Of a stretch of 25,113 nucleotides of DNA, positions 15,196 through 23,400 are shown piece by piece (the first letter of the stretch is position 1; each line of letters opens with the position of its first letter). The notes beneath the pieces are model-generated. The model had not been told where the DNA came from, did not search any database, and saw only the letters and a list, made by a program, of their open reading frames with translations. A program made the position numbers and the translations under genes. This stretch comes from Clostridiaceae bacterium (GTDB taxonomy: Bacteria; Bacillota; Clostridia; Monoglobales; Firm-18): NCBI GenBank assembly GCA_012511915.1, contig JAAZFB010000089.1:1-25113 (forward strand), written 5' to 3'.

Positions 15196-17010
15196 ATGAA
15201 TAAGTACGTAAAAAGTATAAGCTTTTATATTTAATTATTTGCTGTTGTATTCTTAATATTTGGTCTTTATTCAGCTATACCGACAACGCCGCCCAAAACG
15301 TATTCTGACCTTTATCTTGCAATAAAGGGTGGGAATGTTTCACAACTTGTTATAGTAGAGCAAACGGCAAAAGCTACACTAAGAGACAGCAATAATAATA
15401 TTGAGGTTATTATACCGTCTATCGGTGTTTTATATGAAGACTTGGGTGAAGACATTCGAAAACAAATCGAAAACAAAACATTGGAAGTTGATGTTAAGCC
15501 ACCTCCATCAGCACCGTGGTGGATAACCATTCTGCCAACATTAGTGCTTATTATAATATTCGTAATCTTTTGGGTATTCTTTTTGCAACAATCACAAGGT
15601 GCCGGCGGCGGCAGGGTAATGCAGTTTGGTAAAAGCAAAGCCCGTATGGCAAGTGAGGATAGCAGGAAGTATACTTTCAGTGATGTTGCGGGTGCGGACG
15701 AGGAAAAGGAAGAACTTTAAGAAATAGTCGAGTTTTTGAAAATGCCGCGCAAGTATATCGAGTTAGGCGCGAGAATACCCCGCGGGGTGTTGCTTGTAGG
15801 TCCTCCGGGGACGGGTAAAACGCTACTTGCAAAGGCTGTGTCCGGTGAGGCGGGCGTACCGTTTTTTAGTATAAGCGGCTCTGATTTTGTAGAAATGTTT
15901 GTAGGTGTGGGAGCATCGCGTGTGCGGGATTTATTTGATCAAGCCAAAAAAAATTCACCCTCTATTATTTTTATAGACGAAATAGATGCTGTAGGGCGCC
16001 ATAGAGGTGCAGGCTTAGGCGGCGGGCACGATGAACGGGAACAGACGTTGAATCAGTTATTGGTTGAAATGGACGGGTTTGGCGATAATCAAGGCGTTAT
16101 AATAATTGCGGCAACAAACAGACCGGATATTTTAGATCCTGCGTTGCTTCGTCCGGGGCGTTTTGACCGTCAGGTTGCCGTGGGTGCCCCTGATGTTAAA
16201 GGAAGAGAGGCAATTTTAAAAGTCCATACCAAAAAGAAACCGGTTGCAGACGATGTCGACCTTGGTGTGCTTGCCAAAACTACTGCGGGCTTTACCGGGG
16301 CAGATCTTGAAAACCTGTCAAACGAAGCAGCTCTGCTTAGTGCTAAACGAGATAAAACAATTATCAGCATGAAGGAATTTGAAGATGCAATTATAAAGGT
16401 TATAGCAGGGCCCGAAAAGAAAACTCGGGTCATAACGGACAAAGAGAGAAAACTTACCGCATACCACGAGGCAGGGCATGCCGTTATTACAAAGCTTTTG
16501 CCAACGCAAGACCCTGTGCATCAAGTGTCGATTATCCCACGCGGGAGAATGGGTGGGTATACTTTATCCTTGCCTAAAGAAGATAAGTTTTATATTTCAA
16601 AAACTGAAATGAGCGAAGATATAATCACTCTACTTGGCGGGCGGGTGGCAGAAAAATTGATATTGGATGATGTGTCAACCGGTGCATCAAATGATTTAGA
16701 GCGTGCCACTGCAATCGCACGAAACATGGTGGTTAAATACGGTATGAGCGATACGCTCGGACCTATTACATTTGGTTCACCGCATTCTGAGATATTTATC
16801 GGTAGGGACTATGCCCAAACCCGTGATTATAGTGAAAATATTGCATCTAAAATAGACGAAGAAATCAAGTCCATTATCGATAACGCTTATAACAGCTGTA
16901 TGCAGCTGTTACAAGATAACATGGGAAAACTACATGCAATTGCAACAGCGCTTATGGAAAAAGAAAAAATTAATGCCGATGAGTTTGAACAAATTTTTGT
17001 TTCGGCTTAA
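15196..17010 (+). pseudogene. ftsH: ATP-dependent zinc metalloprotease FtsH with two in-frame TAA codons
   Basis: FtsH is the membrane AAA+ protease that degrades unassembled membrane proteins and regulators. A single uninterrupted frame of 604 codons runs from ATG 15196 (GAGGTG ribosome binding site) except for TAA at codon 13 (15232) and codon 175 (15718). All FtsH parts are otherwise intact: N-terminal helix, extracytoplasmic domain, second helix (about 113-132), Walker A GPPGTGKT (202-209), Walker B IIFIDEID, second-region-of-homology arginines in LLRPGRFDRQ, and zinc motif HEAGH (424-428). At codon 175 related proteins usually have Gln (EELQEIVEFLK), so TAA looks like CAA changed by one C-to-T. 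Neighbouring genes end normally at TAA, so code reassignment is unlikely. Reinitiation near 15736 could yield an anchorless catalytic fragment. Confidence 0.85.
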
Positions 17011-17051
17011 TGGATTTTGAATAAAACGCTTTAAACCAATATATGATGTTT

Positions 17052-17090
17052 CACTGAATTTTGCTTCTTTCACCAAAGCAAAATTCAGTG
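17052..17090 (+). terminator. Long stem-loop after ftsH
   Basis: A perfect 15-bp stem (CACTGAATTTTGCTT and its complement) encloses a 9-nt loop, 41 nt after the ftsH stop and 29 nt before tRNA-Thr. There is no T-run after it, so it may be an RNA processing or stability element rather than an intrinsic terminator. Confidence 0.5.
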
Positions 17091-17119
17091 GTCATTAATT
17101 TTGAATTATGATGTGTTAT

Positions 17120-17195
17120 GCTGGTATAGCTCAGTCGGTAGAGCAGCTCATTCGTAATGAGCAGGTCGCGGGTTCGAGTCCCATTACCAGCTCCA
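17120..17195 (+). tRNA. tRNA-Thr, anticodon CGT
   Basis: The 76-nt cloverleaf has acceptor arms GCTGGTA and TACCAGC, D-arm GCTCAGTCGGTAGAGC, anticodon stem-loop CTCATTCGTAATGAG with anticodon CGT (reads ACG), and T-arm CGGGTTCGAGTCCC. CCA is encoded at 17193-17195. It lies directly between the ftsH hairpin and a strong terminator. No separate promoter is obvious, so it may be transcribed with ftsH. Confidence 0.95.
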
Positions 17196-17234
17196 AAACA
17201 AAATGCACACCGTTGGGTGTGCATTTTGTTTTGG
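17193..17234 (+). terminator. Strong intrinsic terminator after tRNA-Thr
   Basis: A perfect 19-bp inverted repeat with a 4-nt GTTG loop begins in the encoded CCA and ends in TTTTGTTTTGG. The core AATGCACACC pairs with GGTGTGCATT, and the A-rich upstream and T-rich downstream arms could act in either direction. Confidence 0.85.
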
Positions 17235-17319
17235 CATCAATAGATATTTTTTGGACGAGAATCAAGGTTCGATAAGTGACACTCCGAGAGCGCGTGCGCG
17301 ATTGGAGATGTGGAACTTA
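17235..17319. other. Non-coding stretch between terminator and 160-bp element
   Basis: No gene is evident. It contains a locally GC-rich patch (CTCCGAGAGCGCGTGCGCGA) that contrasts with its AT-rich surroundings and may be a remnant of a dispersed repeat. The last three bases (TTA, 17317-17319) are the target duplication of the adjoining element. Confidence 0.35.
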
Positions 17320-17479
17320 TACTAAATTCAATCAAATATAGCGCAATCTTTTCGGCTGATTTTCCACTGAGCATCGTTATGGAACCGTTTTGAATGCAAA
17401 AAGCATTCAAAAGAACCCACGCCTTGCTCAGCAAAAAATCATCTCTCAAATATAACACTATATTTGATTGAATTTAGTA
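17320..17479 (+). mobile_element. 160-bp miniature inverted-repeat element (copy A), TTA target duplication
   Basis: The perfect terminal inverted repeats are at least 22 bp and begin TACTAAATTCAATC. They are flanked by TTA on both sides (17317-17319 and 17480-17482). The interior has a 10-bp hairpin (TTTTGAATGC / GCATTCAAAA) and no coding capacity. It matches the element at 19743-19902 in reverse orientation over its full 160 bp with about six differences. The 3-bp TNA duplication is typical of some IS5-family (IS1031-type) transposases, but no transposase gene is in the window. Confidence 0.85.
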
Positions 17480-17548
17480 TTATGCAGCGAGCGAAGCGAG
17501 TCGTAGTCCAACTTGGGGAGCCAAAAAGCCGTTACTAGGAAAATAGTA

Positions 17549-18838
17549 TTACACACAAAACTTAAACACAAACATTTTATTCTCAACGGCAAAGGTTGCA
17601 ACGCCGTTATATTTTTCGATGATATACACCATACTTTTTGTGCCGTAGCCGTGACCGGGCGTGGCGGTATACGGCATATCGTTCTTGAAAATTATATCCC
17701 CCATAAATGTATTTCTTATTTCTGCAAACATTTTGCCGTCCTCTGTATAAGCTTTTACATAAATTCGTTTGTCATCTAAATTTTTTGTGCTGTTTATGGC
17801 GTTATCTATTGCATTTGCAAAAACAATTGATAAATCGTCTGTTTCCGCATTTATATCCTCCGTGATTTCTATGTCTTTAAATACTCTTATGTTTTGCTCC
17901 TGTGCCTTTGAAAAACAGCCGGAAAACACCATATTTAAATTAGAATTTTCACAGTACTTTTCTACAGTAAGAGAATTTATTTCATTTGTCAGTTTGTTTG
18001 CAAGCTCAGATATTTTATCACATTCACCGCTTTTAGCATACCCGTCAATAATAGCCATGTTATGCTTCATATCGTGGCGTATAACACTTGTTGCAAAGGC
18101 TTGCTTTTCCGTCTGTGAAAGCTGTGCTTTTATTGCTTCGATTTGCATAAGCGTGCTTTGATGCTCGCTATCCTTCTGGGCTTGTTTTCTTGTTCTTTCA
18201 AACTGCATAATAACCGATATAAAAATCAGTATTCGTGCAAGGCTTAAAACAAAAGTAATGCCAAAGTTATTTTTAAAATCATCGCCTGAAAAATGAAAAT
18301 GAGAAATCAAGTAGCTTAAAAAATTCAAACTAAATAACGAGGCGCAGATTATTCCTAAACCTTTATTTGAATATTTCAGCATATAATGAACGCTTGGACA
18401 TACCAATTTTTTTATCAGGTAAAGCGTTAATGCACCAATAGGAAATGATAAAATTACATAAACAATATTGCTGTCGCCAAACAGTGAAGCTATACTTGTG
18501 CTTATGAACATATGCGGTATTGACATAATTATTGATGAAAGTGCGCCAAACACCGCTTGTAATATGCTGTTGTATTTTGATAAAATCAGTACGGTGAAAA
18601 ATAGCGGCAGCTGCGCAAACAGGGTATAGTATGTAATATAAATATCATATTTGCTGAAAAAGATTGCCAATATATTTGCAAGGAATACCAGGCTCAAAAA
18701 GGCAAATCCTGCAATTTGGCGTGGCTTTGAAACCTCTTTTGGTTTTATATCCATTATCATAAAAAGCATAATATAGCCATATATAAAAATAAGACAATAG
18801 CCGATGTCGCCAAATAATTTATTTATCAAATTTTTCAC
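17549..18838 (-). CDS. AgrC-like sensor histidine kinase (HPK10/GHKL)
   Basis: The 429-residue protein has an N-terminal half of about six membrane helices (residues 12-210). A coiled linker follows, then a phosphoacceptor motif RHDMKHN (His about 255) of the AgrC/HPK10 type. The C-terminal GHKL ATPase domain has an N-box NAIDNAI (342-348) and a G-box GHGYGTKSM (395-403). Such kinases usually sense peptides. No agrB/agrD-like gene is visible, so the signal is unknown. The GTG at 18838 overlaps the regulator gene by 20 bp; an in-frame TTG at 18829 is an alternative with better ribosome binding site spacing. It is the second gene of a minus-strand pair and ends 69 bp from the 160-bp element copy A. 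Confidence 0.87.
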   Translation of the reverse strand: MKNLINKLFGDIGYCLIFIYGYIMLFMIMDIKPKEVSKPRQIAGFAFLSLVFLANILAIFFSKYDIYITYYTLFAQLPLFFTVLILSKYNSILQAVFGALSSIIMSIPHMFISTSIASLFGDSNIVYVILSFPIGALTLYLIKKLVCPSVHYMLKYSNKGLGIICASLFSLNFLSYLISHFHFSGDDFKNNFGITFVLSLARILIFISVIMQFERTRKQAQKDSEHQSTLMQIEAIKAQLSQTEKQAFATSVIRHDMKHNMAIIDGYAKSGECDKISELANKLTNEINSLTVEKYCENSNLNMVFSGCFSKAQEQNIRVFKDIEITEDINAETDDLSIVFANAIDNAINSTKNLDDKRIYVKAYTEDGKMFAEIRNTFMGDIIFKNDMPYTATPGHGYGTKSMVYIIEKYNGVATFAVENKMFVFKFCV

Positions 18839-19562
18839 CCCGCTTTCGTAATTTGAAATTCATATAATTTGTAAGGAATTTTTTTGAAGTAGCCCTTGCA
18901 ATAGGAATTTTTGCACCTGTTTTGCTTGTAATAATTGTATTGTCCGATTGAGAAATACAATTTCCGTTTATGATATAGGAACGGTGTGGCTTAAAAAATT
19001 CACTTCGACGCAGAAAGAAGTCCTCAATATCCGAAAGCTTTTCGGAGGATATTATTATTTCACCCGTAATCAAATGATAATAGCAATTCTTTCGTATTAC
19101 CTCAATAAATTCAATGGTATGAACCGGAACATAATGGACTGTACCGCCCGCTTTTATGGTGTAATTTTCGTCTGTATTGTCGGTATGAACAATAACCCTT
19201 TGCAGGGCAAGCTCAAAATCAGAATATGAAACAGGCTTTAAAATATAGTGAAATGCGTGAACACCGTATGATGCAACAGCAAATTCGTCCGAGGTGGTAA
19301 GAAAAATAATTTTTACTGCATTATCCTTTTCACGGATTTTTTTTGCAACACTGACTCCGTTTTTCATCGGCATAAAAATATCAAGAAAGATTATATCGTA
19401 TGTGACATCATTTATAATTCTGTTTAAAAGCTCAATCCCTGTTGAAAAGCTTTCAACCTCTATATTTCTGTGCATATTATCCTCAGTTATAAATCTATCT
19501 ATGTATTTAGTAATGTTATCAAGCTGCTCATTGTCGTCATCGCAAAGCGCTATTTTAATCAT
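18819..19562 (-). CDS. LytTR-family response regulator (AgrA/VirR-like)
   Basis: The 247-residue protein begins MIKIALCDDDNEQL at ATG 19562, behind GGAG with 6-nt spacing; in-frame starts further upstream add residues lacking such a site. The receiver domain (about 1-120) has the acidic pair DDD near residue 8, phospho-acceptor Asp61 in FLDIFMP and Lys109 in ILKP. The C-terminal LytTR DNA-binding domain (about 140-240) contains IEFIEVIRKNCYYHLITG and FFKPHRSYIINGNCI. It forms a two-component system with the downstream kinase. LytTR proteins bind pairs of 9-bp direct repeats, and a candidate pair lies at 20044-20073 before the TM2-MACPF operon. Control of that operon is inference from position. 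Confidence 0.9.
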   Translation of the reverse strand: MIKIALCDDDNEQLDNITKYIDRFITEDNMHRNIEVESFSTGIELLNRIINDVTYDIIFLDIFMPMKNGVSVAKKIREKDNAVKIIFLTTSDEFAVASYGVHAFHYILKPVSYSDFELALQRVIVHTDNTDENYTIKAGGTVHYVPVHTIEFIEVIRKNCYYHLITGEIIISSEKLSDIEDFFLRRSEFFKPHRSYIINGNCISQSDNTIITSKTGAKIPIARATSKKFLTNYMNFKLRKRGEKFDK

Positions 19563-19739
19563 TTTAATCTCCATACCGCCACTGCGCGTCGGCACAAATA
19601 GTAATGAAATATTAACTCCTTTAGCGCAGCAGAGGAATAAAGGAGATTAACGCGCATCGCCGTTTCGCGCAAAGTGCGAAAATTTCGGCGGCGCATAAAT
19701 TCCGCCAGAGGCATAACGGGAAAGGAACTTTCACGTTAG
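19563..19739. other. GC-richer, structured non-coding block upstream of the response regulator
   Basis: No gene is supported. On the plus strand there is a stem formed by TTAACTCCTTTA and TAAAGGAGATTAA (one bulge) near 19614-19650. Nested GC-rich inverted repeats around TTCGCGCAAAGTGCGAA follow at about 19663-19700. The block is clearly richer in GC than its neighbours, which suggests a dispersed intergenic repeat or a structured leader of the two-component transcript on the minus strand. It ends at the 160-bp element copy B. Confidence 0.35.
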
Positions 19740-19742
19740 TCA

Positions 19743-19902
19743 TACTAAATTCAATCAAATATGGTGTTATATTTGCGAGATGATTTTCTGCTGAGCCAGG
19801 CATGGGTGCTTTTGAATGCTTTTTGCATTCAAAACGGTTCCATAACGATGCTCAGTGGAAAATCAGCCGAAAAGATTGCGCTATATTTGATTGAATTTAG
19901 TA
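19743..19902 (-). mobile_element. 160-bp miniature inverted-repeat element (copy B), TCA target duplication
   Basis: This is the inverted counterpart of copy A at 17320-17479. It has the same length, the same TACTAAATTCAATC ends and the same internal hairpin. TCA flanks it on both sides (19740-19742 and 19903-19905). The few differences from copy A cluster in the half towards 19743. Confidence 0.85.
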
Positions 19903-19962
19903 TCACTCCCTTTGCATACCAATTCCATTAAATTAAAACAGAAAATGCACTTTTTTCAAGTA

Positions 19963-20012
19963 ATTGCTTTATATATGCAGATGTGACATTGCTTTATATA
20001 TGCAGATGTGAC
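19963..20012 (+). repeat. Perfect 25-bp tandem duplication
   Basis: Two identical, directly adjacent 25-bp units (19963-19987 and 19988-20012) start ATTGCTTTATATATGCAG and end ATGTGAC. They lie about 30 bp upstream of the LytTR-like site and 134 bp before the TM2 gene. They may double a regulatory site or be a neutral slip duplication. Confidence 0.85.
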
Positions 20013-20043
20013 AAAAATTACATTGTTTTTTTGTAACTCAATT

Positions 20044-20111
20044 ACCGTTCATACCCTAAAACCTGCATTTCGTACCAAAACCAAGATTTTTTTAAAATTT
20101 TACGATAAGAT
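20044..20111 (+). promoter_or_regulatory. Candidate LytTR direct-repeat site and promoter of the TM2-MACPF operon
   Basis: ACCGTTCAT (20044-20052) fits the LytTR half-site consensus [TA][AC][CA]GTTN[AG][TG] exactly. After 12 bp comes GCATTTCGT (20065-20073), which fits at 7 of 9 positions; the 21-bp period is the known LytTR spacing. A -10-like TAAGAT is at 20106-20111, with only AAGATT in the -35 position (20083-20088), 9 bp after the second half-site. A poor -35 beside such a site is typical of activator-dependent promoters. Confidence 0.5.
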
Positions 20112-20145
20112 TCTCTCATGAAGATTATAGAGAGAGGTAAAAAAA

Positions 20146-20442
20146 ATGGCCGATGAAAAATCAAAATTTACGCTTTTGATTCTTTGCATATTTCTTGGTG
20201 TTTTCGGCGGTCACAGATTTTATGCAAATGATAAAAAAGGCGGCATTTTATATTTGTTTACATTCGGACTTTTGTTTTTCGGTGTAATTTATGATTTGGT
20301 GAAAATACTGCAAAACAAATTTTGTGATGAGAAAGGATGTGCAATTGACACATGGAATATAAATCCGCACGGTAAAGCGGATAAATATGTTGTTTATACA
20401 AAAACAGAAAATAAAATAGTACGAAAGGAAGTAAAACAGTGA
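20146..20442 (+). CDS. TM2-domain membrane protein
   Basis: The 98-residue protein starts at ATG 20146 behind AGAGAGG. It has two membrane helices (about 8-20 and 32-52) joined by the TM2 turn GVFGGHRFYANDKKGGILY, then a polar C-terminal tail with a short cysteine-containing loop (NKFCDEKGCAIDTW). TM2 proteins occur widely, and their biochemical role in bacteria is unclear. It is the first gene of the operon and its TGA overlaps the next GTG by 4 bp, so it is translationally coupled to the MACPF gene. That linkage suggests a role tied to the secreted proteins, such as membrane handling or self-protection, but this is speculation. Confidence 0.85.
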   Translation: MADEKSKFTLLILCIFLGVFGGHRFYANDKKGGILYLFTFGLLFFGVIYDLVKILQNKFCDEKGCAIDTWNINPHGKADKYVVYTKTENKIVRKEVKQ

Positions 20443-23400
20443 GGAAAAACTTATTTTCAAAAAAACTTGTTTCATCTACTATTTGTGCATCAATGGCTAT
20501 GTCAATGTGTCCTATATTCAATAGTGTATATGCCTTAACCGATGCTGATGTGACAAGCAGTATTGAGCTTGGAAAGGGATACAACATTTTCAGTGGAAAA
20601 TCCATTGAAAGCGGTTCCCTTTCAAATTACCAAATTTTCAAAAGCAGCGAGGGGTTGTCATCAAACAGAATCAGAGTTGCAAAAACGGAGGGCAAGGCAA
20701 CGTATATTACAGATATGTCCTCATACCTTAACAGCAAGCATACAAATGTTGAAACATCTGTTGAGGCAAGCACTCATTTTCTGATAGGTAAAATGAATAT
20801 GAAAGCAAAATTTGGTTTTTCAGGCAATTGGTCAAGCGGAGAAAAAACAAAAAATGAACACTTCATGATGGAAGTCAATTCTATTGCTTATCAATATGCT
20901 TTGAATATGGGTGCATCTGACCCATGGGGAGAAAATGAAGACGGAACATACAAAACATTAAATGACAAATTTGTTGAAGCTTTAATAGGTTTAGAGCCTG
21001 AATTGTTGTTTAGCAGATATGGTACGCATGTTATCACAAAATATGATGCCGGCGGTACAGCTTACGCAGCCTATGAAGGAAAATCGATAGAAAGCTCAAG
21101 CAGTGAAAAGTTTTATATTGAAACAAATGCCGAGGTGTATTTCCAACCAAACAGATTATTTAATATCAACACATCTATCAGCGCGGCAGGCGGTGAAGAT
21201 AATTCGGATGCTTCGGAAAATCAAAATAAGCAAACCTCTATGAAGGTACGCGGAGGCGATACAATGTATTCGTCTTTTGAACAGCTGTTATCAGGTGATG
21301 CTGACGAGCAAGTTCAAGCTTGGCTAAGCTCAATGTATGAAACAGATCCTCTTACAAATAGCTCAAAAGCCGTAATTATTAGTGATGATAATCTTGAGTT
21401 GTATCCGATTTGGAATTTCCTTGAACTAAAGGACAGCAAAAAATACAGCAGCAGAATAGCTGAACTTAAAAATTACTATTTAACACATGCTAATAATGAA
21501 TATGTTGATTTCTATAAGGAATTTATATACAACGATTATATTGACGGAGGATATAATGAATCTAACTTTGTAGAAGTTGAGGGTGAGCTTGACGAACCCT
21601 TAGACCCTGTTGTAGAAGTTGATGATGACTATATTCAAATTAGCACACAAAATGATCTTGCTAGAATCGGCAGAATTACAGATTATCCGTTAGACGGAAA
21701 ATACGTACTTACCAATGACATAAGCATGGATAAATATTTCGGAGGTATAGGAACGCCGGAAGCTCCGTTTACAGGAGTATTTGACGGTGGTAATTATACA
21801 ATTTCATATTTGAAATTAAATCCGCAATATTACTTACAAAAATACGCTTTCAGTGGGTTATTTCCGTACAACAGCGGTACAATAAAGAATTTGAACATTA
21901 AGGACTGCAACAACAGCTGTGTGCCGAGCGCAGCCGAAGAGAATGCGACAAACAGCATTGAATTCATCATGACTGCTTCTCCCAACATTGATGCAAAAGT
22001 ATTTTCAGGTGTGCTTTGCGGATACAACGCCGGTATCATTGAAAATGTATCGATTGAGAATGTAGTAAGTGTTCCGAAATTCTCTATCAGCAGTGCTTCA
22101 AGCTTATACTTATACAGTTCACCTTGTATTGGATATAATATAGGAATATTAAACAATATCTCAGCAAAAGATTGTTACTACGCACAAACAATGAATCTTA
22201 CATCGTGTACAACAAACGGTAATTATGCCGGCATTGTTTGCGGTAAGTATTATGCTAAAATCGAAAACAGTCCTCAGGTATCAAATATATTTGTAACAAA
22301 CAACCGTATATATTCAAGTCAAAATACCGTCTCAGGCAGAGGAGCGGTTTTTGGCTATTGCAGTATTTTAAATGGAGTTTTAGATGACAACTGCACAAAT
22401 ATTATTTCTTATGATAATATTGTCGGTGAGTCAGGCGCAGCTCATGATGACAAGGGGCAGCTTTTCGGCAGAAGCGAAATTGCGGCGATAACTCAGGTAG
22501 GTAACCTATTTTGTAAAGGTGAGGCAATAAATCAAGCCGACACCAACACAACGGTAAAGTCATGTGCAGACTTTGCTGAGTTATTTAAAGCTACAAATTC
22601 ATTAATTAAATTAAGCGATAGCTGGGATGTTGATGGCATGAAACCGTATCTTGTTACAAATGTAACAAAACCTTACTTCATTTTGCTTCATAGACCGGGC
22701 TTAACCTGCTACCAAAACGGAATAATCGATACAAACAATATGAAGCTGTATTATGCAAAAAATCCGTCGGATGTTTCTACTTACAAGGATATTACAACTT
22801 CAGCAAAATATGTTTATGATTTTTCTGAGGCAGGGCCGACAACCGTTAAGTTTTCGTATTTGCAATATGACAATGAATTCAGAATGTATGCATTAGAAAA
22901 AGCCCCCAAGCAGCTTAATATTTTATCATTAGGTAAAACAGAATATAAGCAGGGTGAAGAAGCAGATACAAGCTTACTGACAATTGAGCTTGTTTTTAAT
23001 AACGGTGATACTGAATTTATATCAAACGAAAACGGAGCAATAAAAACAAGTATTGACAATGTAGTATTTGAAGGCGACGTTGGTGAAAGAGATGTAACAA
23101 TCTCATACCAAGGAATGACAGGAGCATATAAAGTAAATGTCATACATGACGGTGTTTGCGGAAAACTTGTTATAAAAGAAGCGAATGCTGCACCGGGCAA
23201 TGATATTAAGGTACACATTTATTTGGAAAATAACCCAGGTCTTATTTCACTAAGAAGCAAGCTGTATTATGATAAAACAGCGTTCACATTGAAGAGTGTC
23301 AGCGACAATAAGGTTTTAACTGGCTTTAAAGACCCTACTGACAGTGGCTTATTAGCACTTACAAATCCTCAAGTTTTAAAATGGCTTGATGAGGACTATG

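Noticed and set aside
15196..17010. Reassigned genetic code with TAA as glutamine
   Set aside because: gdpP, rplI, dnaB, tilS, hpt and ftsH itself all end at TAA at the expected length, so TAA is a stop codon here.
19621..19803. Minus-strand open frame of 60 codons spanning the edge of element B
   Set aside because: It runs from the mobile element into the GC-rich non-coding block and has no ribosome binding site.
17320..19902. Composite transposon formed by copies A and B carrying the two-component system
   Set aside because: Each element has its own different 3-bp duplication, and no transposase is present, so independent insertions fit better.
19963..20012. CRISPR array
   Set aside because: There are only two units, directly abutting with no spacer, and no cas genes nearby.
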